A DNA stretch of 64,000 bases from Peribacillus simplex (lineage in GTDB: Bacteria; Bacillota; Bacilli; Bacillales; DSM-1321), in the NCBI RefSeq assembly GCF_001542915.1, contig NZ_LNNH01000018.1:1-64000 (forward strand), written 5' to 3'. The translations under genes were made by a program, and so were the position numbers. This document shows positions 55,377 through 64,000 of the stretch, one piece after another (within the stretch, counting starts at the first letter, position 1; every line of letters starts with the position of its first letter). The notes below the pieces were generated by a model that was given only the letters and a program-made list of their open reading frames with translations, had not been told where the DNA came from and did no database searches.

Positions 55377-58037
55377 TTGTTGAAGATAAGATTTGGACTC
55401 GTCACTGCGTTCTTCGGTTTGCTTTTAGTTTGTATACTTCCTATTACGGGGTTTGCAAAACAGCCGGAATCATCTTATTGGTATCCTGAGACATTATTAG
55501 CCTGGAGTCCGGAAAATGACCCGGATGCTGTATATAACAAAAGCACCGTTCCATTAGCTGATAGAGAGGTTGTTTTCAATGTGAATGAAACAGCTCAGTC
55601 AGAAGCTAAATTGGTTGCATTATCGGCATTAAACCCCAACACAAGCGGGGTGCCCTCTCAAGGCGGAAATGAATTTTTTGCGAATACATTTAGCTACTGG
55701 CAGTATGTTGATTTAATGGTGTATTGGGCGGGTTCTGCCGGAGAAGGAATCATTACTCCTCCAAGCGCTGATGTGATCGATGCCTCCCATAAGAATGGCG
55801 TTCCAATCTTAGGCACGATTTTCTTTCCTCCGATAACGTACGGAGGACAAGCGAAGTGGGTAGAACAAATGCTTGCACAGCGGGAAGATGGGTCATTTCC
55901 TGCTGCTGATAAACTTTTAGAGGCAGCTGAATATTACGGATTCGACGGCTGGTTCGTCAATCAAGAAACAGCAGGTGGGAATAATGAAACTGCACAAAAA
56001 ACCAAAAAGTTTTTAAAATATCTTCAAAATAATAAGCAAGAAGACATGCACATTATGTGGTATGACTCAATGGTGGAAGACGGATCAATCAACTGGCAAA
56101 ATCACTTAACAGATCGTAATAAGATGTTCTTGCAAGATGATAAGGACAGAATATCCGACAGTATGTTTTTGAACTTCTGGTGGACGAATCAACAATCCTC
56201 CCATGATAAGGCATTGGAAATGGGTAGAAACCCTTATGACCTATATACCGGCATTGATGTAGAAGCCAATGGAACGAAGACAAACATTCCTTGGAATGGG
56301 ATTTTTCCAGAAGGGCAAAAACCTTTGACTTCATTAGGGGTTTATCGTCCAGACTGGGCTTTTAAAACAACTGAAACAATGGAAGCGTTCTATCAGAAAG
56401 AACAAGAATTCTGGACTGGAAAAGCTGGGGATCCTCGCAAGACTGGTGATAATGGAAACTGGAAAGGAATGGCTCATTATTTTACAGCAAAAACGGTGAT
56501 TCAAGAGCTTCCTTTTGTCACTCATTTTAATACAGGTAGTGGGAAATTCTTTGCCGTGGCTGGTCCAGCACAAAGGATGGAAGAATGGAATAATCGCAGT
56601 TTACAAGATGTTTTACCAACATGGCGCTGGCTAAAGGATAGCAAAGGGGAGCCTCTAAAGGTTGATTTTGATTGGGATACAGCATTTTTTGGTGGCAGCT
56701 CTTTGAAGGTTTCGGGTAACCTAACGAAAAAAAATGCGACACATGTGAAGCTTTATAAAACGAATCTACCCATTGAAAAGGATACGGAGGTCTCTGTAAC
56801 TTACAAAACGGGTGTGAAAAAGCCTAATATGAAGCTTGGTGTAAGCTTTGTGGATCAGCCTGATGATTTTGTGTTTTTTGATGTGAAGAAAAAGAGCCGA
56901 AATCAATGGGTGAAGGAAACATTTAAATTAAACAAATACAAGGGGAAAAAAATCGCAACCATCTCTCTATTCTTCGAGAGTGATGAAGCAATAAAAGACT
57001 ATCAAATCAACATCGGGGAAATTAAAGTTACAAACAAACATAACGCTAAAGAGGTCCCGGCAAAGCCGACGAAAGCTAAGGTGAAAAATGCAACTTTCCC
57101 GAAGGGGCTATATGCTGATTTAGATGTATCATGGGAGTCAGTGAAAGGTGATATTCAGCATTATGAAATATATCGTGACCTTCCTAATGGCAAAAAAGAA
57201 TTTATCGGAGCAGTTCCAAATGATGCATACTACCTTTCGAATCTACGGAGAAGTGGTAAGGAAACAGCAACTACCCTGGAAATCGTAGCTGTAACGACTG
57301 ATTTTGTTCGGGGCAAGGCTGCGAAGGTAATGTTTAAATGGCCTGCATACCCAAAACCAGAGGCAGACTTTAGCGTAAGTCAAACGGTTGCAGCACCAGG
57401 TGAAGAAATTCAATTTTTCAACCATTCATCTGAAGCGACAGAAGAAGTTGAATGGCGGATTGAAGGTGGTACACCTTTAGAAAGTGAAGAGAATAATCCT
57501 GTTGTAAGGTATGAAGAAGAAGGCGTGTACTCCGTTACTCTAACCGCTAAAAATAGCGAAGGAGAAGATGTCCTTACAAAAGAAGGCTTTATTACAATTT
57601 CAAAGGATGCAAAAAACATTACTAACGTTGCACTGAACAAAACGGCAACTGCTAGTGGGCAATGCGACCCCTCTGAAGGGCCAAAGTACGCGATTGATGG
57701 AATCGTGACGAGTAATAGTAAATGGTGTGCAATTGGTGCAAATCATTGGCTGGAAGTCGATTTCGGTGAGGCGTTACATCTATCAAAGTTTGTTGTCAAA
57801 CATGCTGAGGCAGGTGGGGAGCCAGCAGCCTTCAATACGAGGGCATTCACGATCGAGGTGAGTCTTGATGGTGAAAAATGGACGAACGCAGTAACTGTCA
57901 CAAATAATGCAGATGATATCTCGGAACATGCCATTACAACGACAGAAGCTCGCTATATCCGCCTTTCAGTCCAACAGCCAACACAAGGTGGAGATCAAGC
58001 AATTAGAATATATGAAGTCGAGGCATATGGATATTAA
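55377..58037 (+). CDS. Secreted GH85 endo-beta-N-acetylglucosaminidase
   Basis: An 886-aa extracellular enzyme. A signal peptide (about 1-28) is followed by the GH85 barrel (about 30-360) with catalytic N195 and E197 in FVNQET. Beta-sandwich and FN3-like segments (about 400-660), a PKD-like repeat (about 663-743: ADFSVSQTVAAPGEEIQFFNHS) and a C-terminal F5/8-type C carbohydrate-binding domain (about 745-886) come next. No LPxTG anchor is present. GH85 cuts the chitobiose core of N-glycans. The start is TTG 55377 or 55380 behind AGGAGTGGGG. This is the only secreted enzyme of the locus. Confidence 0.92.
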   Translation: MLKIRFGLVTAFFGLLLVCILPITGFAKQPESSYWYPETLLAWSPENDPDAVYNKSTVPLADREVVFNVNETAQSEAKLVALSALNPNTSGVPSQGGNEFFANTFSYWQYVDLMVYWAGSAGEGIITPPSADVIDASHKNGVPILGTIFFPPITYGGQAKWVEQMLAQREDGSFPAADKLLEAAEYYGFDGWFVNQETAGGNNETAQKTKKFLKYLQNNKQEDMHIMWYDSMVEDGSINWQNHLTDRNKMFLQDDKDRISDSMFLNFWWTNQQSSHDKALEMGRNPYDLYTGIDVEANGTKTNIPWNGIFPEGQKPLTSLGVYRPDWAFKTTETMEAFYQKEQEFWTGKAGDPRKTGDNGNWKGMAHYFTAKTVIQELPFVTHFNTGSGKFFAVAGPAQRMEEWNNRSLQDVLPTWRWLKDSKGEPLKVDFDWDTAFFGGSSLKVSGNLTKKNATHVKLYKTNLPIEKDTEVSVTYKTGVKKPNMKLGVSFVDQPDDFVFFDVKKKSRNQWVKETFKLNKYKGKKIATISLFFESDEAIKDYQINIGEIKVTNKHNAKEVPAKPTKAKVKNATFPKGLYADLDVSWESVKGDIQHYEIYRDLPNGKKEFIGAVPNDAYYLSNLRRSGKETATTLEIVAVTTDFVRGKAAKVMFKWPAYPKPEADFSVSQTVAAPGEEIQFFNHSSEATEEVEWRIEGGTPLESEENNPVVRYEEEGVYSVTLTAKNSEGEDVLTKEGFITISKDAKNITNVALNKTATASGQCDPSEGPKYAIDGIVTSNSKWCAIGANHWLEVDFGEALHLSKFVVKHAEAGGEPAAFNTRAFTIEVSLDGEKWTNAVTVTNNADDISEHAITTTEARYIRLSVQQPTQGGDQAIRIYEVEAYGY

Positions 58038-58051
58038 GTAATATTGTAATC

Positions 58052-58080
58052 GGAAAGGGGTTTGTCCCCCTTTCCTTTTA
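58052..58080 (+). terminator. Terminator after the GH85 gene
   Basis: GGAAAGGGG / CCCCTTTCC hairpin with a 6-nt loop and CTTTTA. It may permit read-through to yesL. Confidence 0.75.
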
Positions 58081-58103
58081 TCATATTGGTGGGAGATGAA
58101 AAA

Positions 58104-58748
58104 ATGGGGAGAATGTTACAAGAAGTAAGTGAATGGATCGTTAGATTAGTATGGACGAATATTCTTTGGTTTGCATTTATTGTGGCTGGATTAGGGGTTT
58201 TTGGTATTATGCCGGCGACTGTTGCTTTATTTGCTGTTACACGAAAGTGGAAGATGAAGGACCTGGATGTTTCCTTATGGAAAACATTTAAAGAAACCTA
58301 TAAAAAAGAGTTTATCCGTTCAAATTGTATTGGGCTGATTTATGCAGCGATCGGCTTTTTTTTATATGTCGATTTAAGAATGGCTGAAAGCATGGATGGA
58401 ACGTTTTCCGTTATTCTTTATGTCTTCATCAGCTTTATCATTCTTTTATATTTGAATGCTATCGTTCATTTTTTCCCTATGTATGTCCATTATCATTACT
58501 CACTAAAGGATTACCTAAAACAATCATTCATTATTTCTCTTATTAGTCCTGTTTCCACAATAATGATTTGTATCGGTTTGTTTTTCATAGGCTATTTGAT
58601 CACGAATATGCCGGGACTTATACCATTTATATCAGGTGTACTACCTGCCTATTGGATTATGAATGTTTGTATAAAAAGGTTTAAAACTCTAGAACAGCAG
58701 CAATCGCAAGTAAATGAACATATGAAGATCGAGCAAAGTATAAATTAA
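58104..58748 (+). CDS. yesL: YesL family membrane protein
   Basis: A 214-aa protein with five hydrophobic segments (about 15-45, 75-95, 100-125, 150-175, 180-200) and a hydrophilic tail. The N-terminal ...VRLVWTNILWFAFIVAGLGVFGIMPATVALFAV is the DUF624/YesL hallmark. YesL genes accompany YesM/YesN systems and carbohydrate ABC transporters; the role is not established. Start at ATG 58104, with GGTGGGAG upstream; a longer in-frame TTG start lies inside the preceding terminator. Confidence 0.85.
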   Translation: MGRMLQEVSEWIVRLVWTNILWFAFIVAGLGVFGIMPATVALFAVTRKWKMKDLDVSLWKTFKETYKKEFIRSNCIGLIYAAIGFFLYVDLRMAESMDGTFSVILYVFISFIILLYLNAIVHFFPMYVHYHYSLKDYLKQSFIISLISPVSTIMICIGLFFIGYLITNMPGLIPFISGVLPAYWIMNVCIKRFKTLEQQQSQVNEHMKIEQSIN

Positions 58749-58768
58749 TAGGAAAATGGGGGATTTAT

Positions 58769-61700
58769 ATGTTTTTAGTAGAAAGAAAGCTGGAAGCAAG
58801 AATACAAGAAATGGCACAGTACCGCTATCGTGATGGAATTGAGATTGGTCAGTTCAGCACAACTGAGGATGACGGTGCAGTAGGAGCATATCCTCCTATG
58901 GAAAAGGGGGAAGCGACATTACAACGAAGAGACCAATGGAAGGGGCGAGATCGGTATCTTTGGCTACATGCAGCTGTTAAACTTCCAACGGAATGGGCGG
59001 ATAGAAAAGTAGTCGGTTTATTTGACTTTGGACGTACAGGCGGAGGAAATAATTCTGGTTTTGAATCATTATTATTCTTGAATGGAAATCCATACCAAGG
59101 TGTCGATTCTAACCATCAAGAAGTGTTTTTTCCATCAACCGAAATAGGAAACACAGTTCAACTAGATTTCAGACTTTGGTCTGGACTTGAAGGCGGCGGA
59201 GAGCCAAAGGAACAAATGTATACACTTGAGATGGCCCAATTGGCTTGGTTGGACGAGGCTGTAGATGATTTATATTATACATCCCTAGCAGCTTGGCAAA
59301 CAATTAAAGAACTGGGTGATGAGCGACCAGAAAAACATGCCATTATCAATGCGTTGAATCAAGCCTTCATGAAAATAAATTGGAGTAAGCCTGGTAATGA
59401 AGCATTTTTTGATAGTTGTGCGATTGCTAGGGGGGGATTAAATGAAAGTCTTAACGAAATCGAGAAACATCATCCTGTGACCATTCATTGTGTTGGTCAT
59501 ACACATATTGATGTTGCATGGCTATGGCGTTTGAAACATACACGTGAAAAAGCCGCTCGATCTTTTTCTACTGTTTTAAGATTAATGGAACAATATCCGG
59601 AATATTATTTTCTCCAAACACAGCCACAGTTATATGAGTATATTAAAGAAGACTACCCAGAAATCTATGAAAATATTAAAAAGCGTGTAAAAGAGGGTCG
59701 TTGGGAAACTGAAGGTGCAATGTGGTTGGAAGCGGATTGTAATATCCCTAGCGGGGAATCACTAGTGAGACAAATCTTGTACGGGAAGGAATTCTTTAAA
59801 AGGGAATTTGAGGTCGATTGCACATATCTGTGGCTGCCAGATGTTTTTGGGTATTGCTGGGCACTTCCGCAAATTTTGAAAAAATCGGGAATCGATACAT
59901 TTATGACGACTAAAATCAGCTGGAATCAGTACAATCGTATGCCAAATGATACTTTTAAGTGGCGCGGAATCGATGGGACAGAAATCCTGACGCATTTTGT
60001 AACCACCCCTGAACCTTGGAATCCGGAAGATTCGTGGTTTTATACATATAATGGGCTGATTACCGCAAAGACTGTAAACGGTGCGTGGAATTCATACCGG
60101 AATAAGGATGTGAACCAAGATTTACTGCTTTCCTATGGGTATGGTGATGGAGGTGGAGGAGTCAATCGAGAAATGATAGAGCTTCGTCGTAGATTCGAGA
60201 ATATGCCAGGACTGCCAAAAGTAAAAACGACAAAAGCAGGGGATTACTTCCAAAAGCTACACAGGAATATAGAGAATTCAAATGAGTATGTCCACACGTG
60301 GGACGGTGAATTGTACCTTGAATACCACAGGGGGACCTATACAAGTCAAGCCTATACAAAACGAATGAATCGTAAACTAGAGTTGAGCTATAGGGAGTCG
60401 GAATGGTTGTCTGTTTGGAACTCTTTACTGTCTTCATGGGCCAAATATCCTAAGAAACAGCTTGATGATGGGTGGAAGATTATTTTGCGGAATCAATTCC
60501 ATGATATTATTCCTGGTTCATCCATTAAGGAAGTATACGAAGATGCAAAGGTGGAATATAAACAAGCAGAAGATATACAACTTGGAATGGATCAGAATAA
60601 TTTCAAAGAGTTTATTGAACCTAAGCACGGAACGTATACGGTCTTCAATGCAACGAGCTGGCAAGATCAACAAAGCGTAATCATCCCATATGATCAAACG
60701 AATGCTGCGGTTGGAGGATGGATATCAGGTTCAGATGAAATTCTATGTAGCCAACGAACTGAAAATGGCTGGTTAGTTGAATTAGAGGAGACCAAACAAT
60801 TCGGTGCAGTAGAAATTCAATTCAAACAAGATCGTCCGGTGGAAAATGAAACACCATTTCTTATTAAGGGAAGGGTGCTAGAAACACCTTTTTATCAAGT
60901 TGAATGGAATGACTCGCTTCAACTGACTCGTATATTTGATAAGGAAGCTAGGCGTGAAGTACTGGCACAACAGAAAAAAGGAAACATCATTCAAATTTTT
61001 GAAGATAAACCATTGGCACATGATGCGTGGGATATTGATTTGTTTTACCAAGAAAAAATGGAGGAGATCCGTGATGTAGTATCAAGTGAAGTTGTTGAAA
61101 ATGGCCCGCTCCGTATTGTCATTCGGACGAAATGGAAGTATCAAAGTTCTTTGGTCGAACAAGATATGATTTTCTATGCACAAAATGGACGGATTGATTT
61201 TAAAACAAAAGTGGATTGGCATGAGCAACGTAAATTAATGAAGGTAGCATTCCCAGTTGATGTTCGTTCTACCGAAGCAACATATGATATTCAATTTGGT
61301 AACGTTAAGAGACCGACACATTGGAATACGAGCTGGGATATGGCACGATTTGAAACAGTTGGACATCAGTGGGCAGACCTTTCTGAAACAGGGTACGGAG
61401 TGAGTTTATTGAATGATTGCAAATATGGATATGACATTAAAGACCAAACGATTCGCTTATCCTTGCTAAAAGCAGCACTTCATCCTGATCCAACTGCAGA
61501 TCAAGGTGAACACGAATTTACGTATTCACTGCTACCTCATCAGGGAGATTGGAGAGCTGGGCAAACAGTAAAGCAAGCATGGCTTTTGAATAATGGATTG
61601 AAAGTGGTGAAAGGAGGATTTTCCCCAGCAGAAAGCTCGTTTATGAATGTGAATAACGATCATGTTAAGATCGATGCGATAAAGAAAAAAGAGGGCGATG

Positions 61701-61903
61701 ACGCAGTAATCATTCGCCTTCATGAGTATGAGGGGCGACGCGGAAGGGTCTTGATTGAATTTCCGTGCAACGTTAAAAAATGGTATGAAACAAACTTGAT
61801 GGAACAATTCGATGGCAAGAAACAAACCGAACTTATCGACTTTGAAATAAAACCGTATGAAATCAAAACGATAGCCGTCTATTTTCATGATGAAATAAGG
61901 TAA
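58769..61903 (+). CDS. GH38 alpha-mannosidase, second copy (Ams1-like)
   Basis: A 1044-aa cytoplasmic GH38 enzyme of the long subtype. An N-terminal beta domain (about 1-235) precedes the catalytic barrel, where HTHIDVAWLWR (H246, D248) holds zinc and D358 in WLPDVFGYCWALPQIL is the nucleophile. Characteristic GYGDGGGG (about 454-461) and NQFHDIIPGSS (about 575-585) follow, then the C-terminal sandwich. Its subfamily differs clearly from the 905-aa protein at 51.3 kb, so the two probably attack different linkages. Ribosome site GGGGGA. Confidence 0.92.
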   Translation: MFLVERKLEARIQEMAQYRYRDGIEIGQFSTTEDDGAVGAYPPMEKGEATLQRRDQWKGRDRYLWLHAAVKLPTEWADRKVVGLFDFGRTGGGNNSGFESLLFLNGNPYQGVDSNHQEVFFPSTEIGNTVQLDFRLWSGLEGGGEPKEQMYTLEMAQLAWLDEAVDDLYYTSLAAWQTIKELGDERPEKHAIINALNQAFMKINWSKPGNEAFFDSCAIARGGLNESLNEIEKHHPVTIHCVGHTHIDVAWLWRLKHTREKAARSFSTVLRLMEQYPEYYFLQTQPQLYEYIKEDYPEIYENIKKRVKEGRWETEGAMWLEADCNIPSGESLVRQILYGKEFFKREFEVDCTYLWLPDVFGYCWALPQILKKSGIDTFMTTKISWNQYNRMPNDTFKWRGIDGTEILTHFVTTPEPWNPEDSWFYTYNGLITAKTVNGAWNSYRNKDVNQDLLLSYGYGDGGGGVNREMIELRRRFENMPGLPKVKTTKAGDYFQKLHRNIENSNEYVHTWDGELYLEYHRGTYTSQAYTKRMNRKLELSYRESEWLSVWNSLLSSWAKYPKKQLDDGWKIILRNQFHDIIPGSSIKEVYEDAKVEYKQAEDIQLGMDQNNFKEFIEPKHGTYTVFNATSWQDQQSVIIPYDQTNAAVGGWISGSDEILCSQRTENGWLVELEETKQFGAVEIQFKQDRPVENETPFLIKGRVLETPFYQVEWNDSLQLTRIFDKEARREVLAQQKKGNIIQIFEDKPLAHDAWDIDLFYQEKMEEIRDVVSSEVVENGPLRIVIRTKWKYQSSLVEQDMIFYAQNGRIDFKTKVDWHEQRKLMKVAFPVDVRSTEATYDIQFGNVKRPTHWNTSWDMARFETVGHQWADLSETGYGVSLLNDCKYGYDIKDQTIRLSLLKAALHPDPTADQGEHEFTYSLLPHQGDWRAGQTVKQAWLLNNGLKVVKGGFSPAESSFMNVNNDHVKIDAIKKKEGDDAVIIRLHEYEGRRGRVLIEFPCNVKKWYETNLMEQFDGKKQTELIDFEIKPYEIKTIAVYFHDEIR

Positions 61904-62005
61904 TCGTATTTATCCTCTGTCGGGCAGTGAATCAACTTCACTTTCCGACAGAAAATACGTAAAATGGTAGATGAGTTATTAAATTTGCAGGGAAGGATAC
62001 AAGAG

Positions 62006-63826
62006 ATGTTCTTGAGTAATATAATAAAGCGGCGGCTAACGAATAAGGTGTTTAGCAAAATTCTAATCACTTATTCCGTTACAATCCTTCTTACCATGTT
62101 TCTGTTGCTCCTTGTATTATCACGCTATTATACAGAAGTTATTATCCAGAAAGAAATGGACGCAAGTACAGAAACACTGGAAAGGGTTGAATCTTATCTC
62201 CAGCAAAAAGATGAGCATGTACAATATGTCATGCAGGAATTATATTTAAAGACAGATCTCATATACAATGATATTGCATTTGCCTTGCAGCATGATTATG
62301 ATGCGTATCTTGCGTATCGACTAGATAAGTATAGTGAAAACTCTTCATTCATTCCGAACAACTTAAATACATTTTTTCAAGCGTATTTTAGTCAAGATTC
62401 CGATATAAATGCAGTTCGATTAAAAAGTGCAAGCCCCGGTACGGAGTATGAATATATAAATAGCCACTATAGATGGAATAAATATATGGATAAGAGAGAG
62501 CAAATGAACGGGAATCAGGAAGGTATGGCTGTTCATCCTGAAGACCTGCAATTTAAGCAAGTTGAGTGGGAGCAAAAAAGGAGTATCTTCAACAATATTC
62601 AAATATCTCGTTCGATTAATGATCCTGCGACCCTTAAGAAATTAGGGGATCTAACGGTTTATTATGATACGGCAGGAATTCAAGACTTGATTCGTTTAAG
62701 GAAATCCCAATTTAAAGGAACAGTCCATATTTTTCAACGTAATGGGGATTATCTTTACTCGTCAGACGAGGGTGCCATGCCAGTCCCATTGAAGGATGTA
62801 TCATTTGAAACGAGCTTTAAGAAGATAAAGTGGAAGGGGAAAAACTACTATATCAATACATTGGCTGACGACCATAGGGGCTACCTCTATGTCGGTTTCA
62901 TGCCTGAGGAAGATATTAAGAAAATAACGATTGTTCATAGGTATATGTTATTATCTACCGTTTTACTTTCCTGTATAGCAATTGCTGTAACCTATTTTGC
63001 GATGAGATCGTATTCTAGAAGAATCCATAAAATAGAAACGGCCATTCATGAAGTTCGCGGTGGAAACTTGCAAATCAGAATACCTAATAGTAGAGAAAAA
63101 GACGAATTAACAGCGATATCAGAAAGTTTCAATGATATGTTAGATGATCTGAACATGTATATCAAAGATGTATATGTTTTAAATATTCGCCAAAGGGAGG
63201 CTGAAATGAAAGCGCTTCAGTCGCAAATTCAGCCGCATTTTCTATACAATACACTGGAAGCCATTCGGATGAAAGCTATAGCTGACGGATCTAAACCAAC
63301 TAGTAACATGATTTATAGTTTAGGGCAATTATTTCGTTATTCTTTAAGCAGCAAAGAAATCGTTCAAATTTCTGATGAAATCCAACATGTTAAGGAGTAT
63401 ATAAGCCTAAACCAGATTAGGTATGCTAACCGCTTACATGTGACGTACGAGATTCCAGATAATTGTTTAGACGAAAAAATCCTCAAATTCACCCTTCAAC
63501 CGCTTATTGAGAATTATTTGGTTCATGGCTTCCGAAAAGAAACAAATAATAATGAATTATTAATAAAAGTTCAAAGAACTCATCAGGAAATGGAAATAAT
63601 CATAAAAGACAATGGGAGAGGTATTCCAGCAGCTGGACTATTGGCTATTCAAACCAAATTATTGGAAGGAACTACCACGTCCGAGGGTTCAATCGGGCTG
63701 AGTAATGTTCATCAAAGAATACAATTGAAATACGGACAAAATTATGGGGTGCAAATCAGCAGTAATGAAGAAGAAGAAACGATTGTAAAGGTTCGATTTC
63801 CAGCAGCTAGGAGGGATCAGGTATAA
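62006..63826 (+). CDS. yesM: YesM-type sensor histidine kinase
   Basis: A 606-aa kinase with two membrane helices (about 20-45 and 305-325) that enclose a large dCACHE-like extracytoplasmic sensor. HAMP (about 330-385) follows, then a His-kinase core of the YesM/LytS class: QSQIQPHFLYNTLEAIRM (about 410-427) and a HATPase part with DNGRGIP (about 536) and GSIGLSNVHQRI. I start at ATG 62006 behind GGGAAGGA; an ATG at 61964 lacks a site. It pairs with the response regulator directly downstream and probably senses an extracellular glycan or its transporter. Confidence 0.9.
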   Translation: MFLSNIIKRRLTNKVFSKILITYSVTILLTMFLLLLVLSRYYTEVIIQKEMDASTETLERVESYLQQKDEHVQYVMQELYLKTDLIYNDIAFALQHDYDAYLAYRLDKYSENSSFIPNNLNTFFQAYFSQDSDINAVRLKSASPGTEYEYINSHYRWNKYMDKREQMNGNQEGMAVHPEDLQFKQVEWEQKRSIFNNIQISRSINDPATLKKLGDLTVYYDTAGIQDLIRLRKSQFKGTVHIFQRNGDYLYSSDEGAMPVPLKDVSFETSFKKIKWKGKNYYINTLADDHRGYLYVGFMPEEDIKKITIVHRYMLLSTVLLSCIAIAVTYFAMRSYSRRIHKIETAIHEVRGGNLQIRIPNSREKDELTAISESFNDMLDDLNMYIKDVYVLNIRQREAEMKALQSQIQPHFLYNTLEAIRMKAIADGSKPTSNMIYSLGQLFRYSLSSKEIVQISDEIQHVKEYISLNQIRYANRLHVTYEIPDNCLDEKILKFTLQPLIENYLVHGFRKETNNNELLIKVQRTHQEMEIIIKDNGRGIPAAGLLAIQTKLLEGTTTSEGSIGLSNVHQRIQLKYGQNYGVQISSNEEEETIVKVRFPAARRDQV

Positions 63827-63827
63827 C

Positions 63828-64000
63828 ATGTATAACGTATTTTTAGTAGATGATGAACCATTCATTATTGAGGGCATGAAAGCGTTGGTACCTTGGGAAG
63901 ATTATGGACTAAAGGTTGTTGGTGAGGCTTCTGATGGTAGTGAGGCCATTAAAAAGCTGGCAACGTGTCAGGTTGATATAGTATTAACGGATATCATGAT
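63828..64000 (+). CDS. yesN: YesN-type response regulator (partial, cut by window end)
   Basis: The first 57 codons show a receiver domain: YNVFLVDDEPFIIEGMKALV with the acidic pair D9-D10, and VDIVLTDI at the window edge with the phospho-accepting aspartate. The remainder, expected to carry an AraC-type DNA-binding domain, is outside. The gene starts one base after the kinase stop codon. Confidence 0.88.
   Translation, partial: MYNVFLVDDEPFIIEGMKALVPWEDYGLKVVGEASDGSEAIKKLATCQVDIVLTDIM

Overview
The window comes from a Firmicute of the family Bacillaceae. The order tsaE-tsaB-rimI-tsaD / ydiF / moaC / rex / ydiK / ydiL / groES-groEL is the Bacillus subtilis ydi-gro order (without tatAY-tatCY), groES is preceded by a perfect CIRCE operator, and ribosome sites are strong AGGAGG types. 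A Peribacillus-like species is my best guess, from general look only. The first 0.4 kb holds the end of a ribosomal RNA operon (23S 3' end, 5S, initiator tRNA).

Region 1 (1-10.0 kb) is chromosomal core: rRNA/tRNA, the t6A tRNA-modification genes, a cluster of DnaA boxes between tsaD and ydiF, an ABC-F ATPase, molybdopterin synthesis, the redox repressor Rex, a CPBP membrane protease and the GroE chaperonin.

Region 2 (10.0-36.0 kb) is an accessory island integrated in the 3' end of groEL. A 21-25 bp groEL-tail sequence occurs three times (9.99, 34.76 and 35.96 kb), so at least two elements lie in tandem. The left part looks like a phage-inducible-island type replicon: tyrosine integrase, Xre-type repressor, divergent excisionase-like gene, Prim-Pol/DUF927 replication protein, then a TTAC-iteron origin candidate. 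The middle is a defence-like cargo block: a type IIG restriction-methylation enzyme, a SEFIR-domain protein, an ornithine-cyclodeaminase-family enzyme, a HEPN-like protein and a very large (1775 aa), AT-rich protein that joins an archaeo-eukaryotic primase domain, a reverse transcriptase domain with an intact YVDD, a long undescribed middle and a possible phosphoribosyltransferase-like C-terminus. This is the strongest candidate for an undescribed system. The right part is a remnant conjugation module (VirB6/pLS20-like membrane protein, lipoprotein, two small proteins) beside a block of hairpins and 32-bp-spaced repeats that may be an origin. A short second remnant (integrase tail plus small genes) follows.

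Region 3 (36-47 kb) returns to ordinary chromosomal accessory genes: a lipoprotein, a MocR-type regulator and an MFS exporter that share a matching inverted-repeat operator, an EamA transporter, a GNAT acetyltransferase, and a murein-peptide recycling group (DUF3870, DUF819 transporter, dipeptide epimerase, secreted NlpC/P60 endopeptidase). A ~65-bp terminator-like repeat recurs four times between 34.8 and 47.3 kb.

Region 4 (47.5-64 kb) holds an orphan hybrid histidine kinase and then an N-glycan utilisation locus: intracellular GH38 alpha-mannosidase, GH125 exo-mannosidase, secreted GH85 endo-beta-N-acetylglucosaminidase, YesL, a second GH38, and a YesM/YesN two-component system whose response regulator runs off the window. 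The inferred logic is that the GH85 enzyme releases high-mannose glycans outside the cell, unseen transporters import them, and the mannosidases trim them inside.
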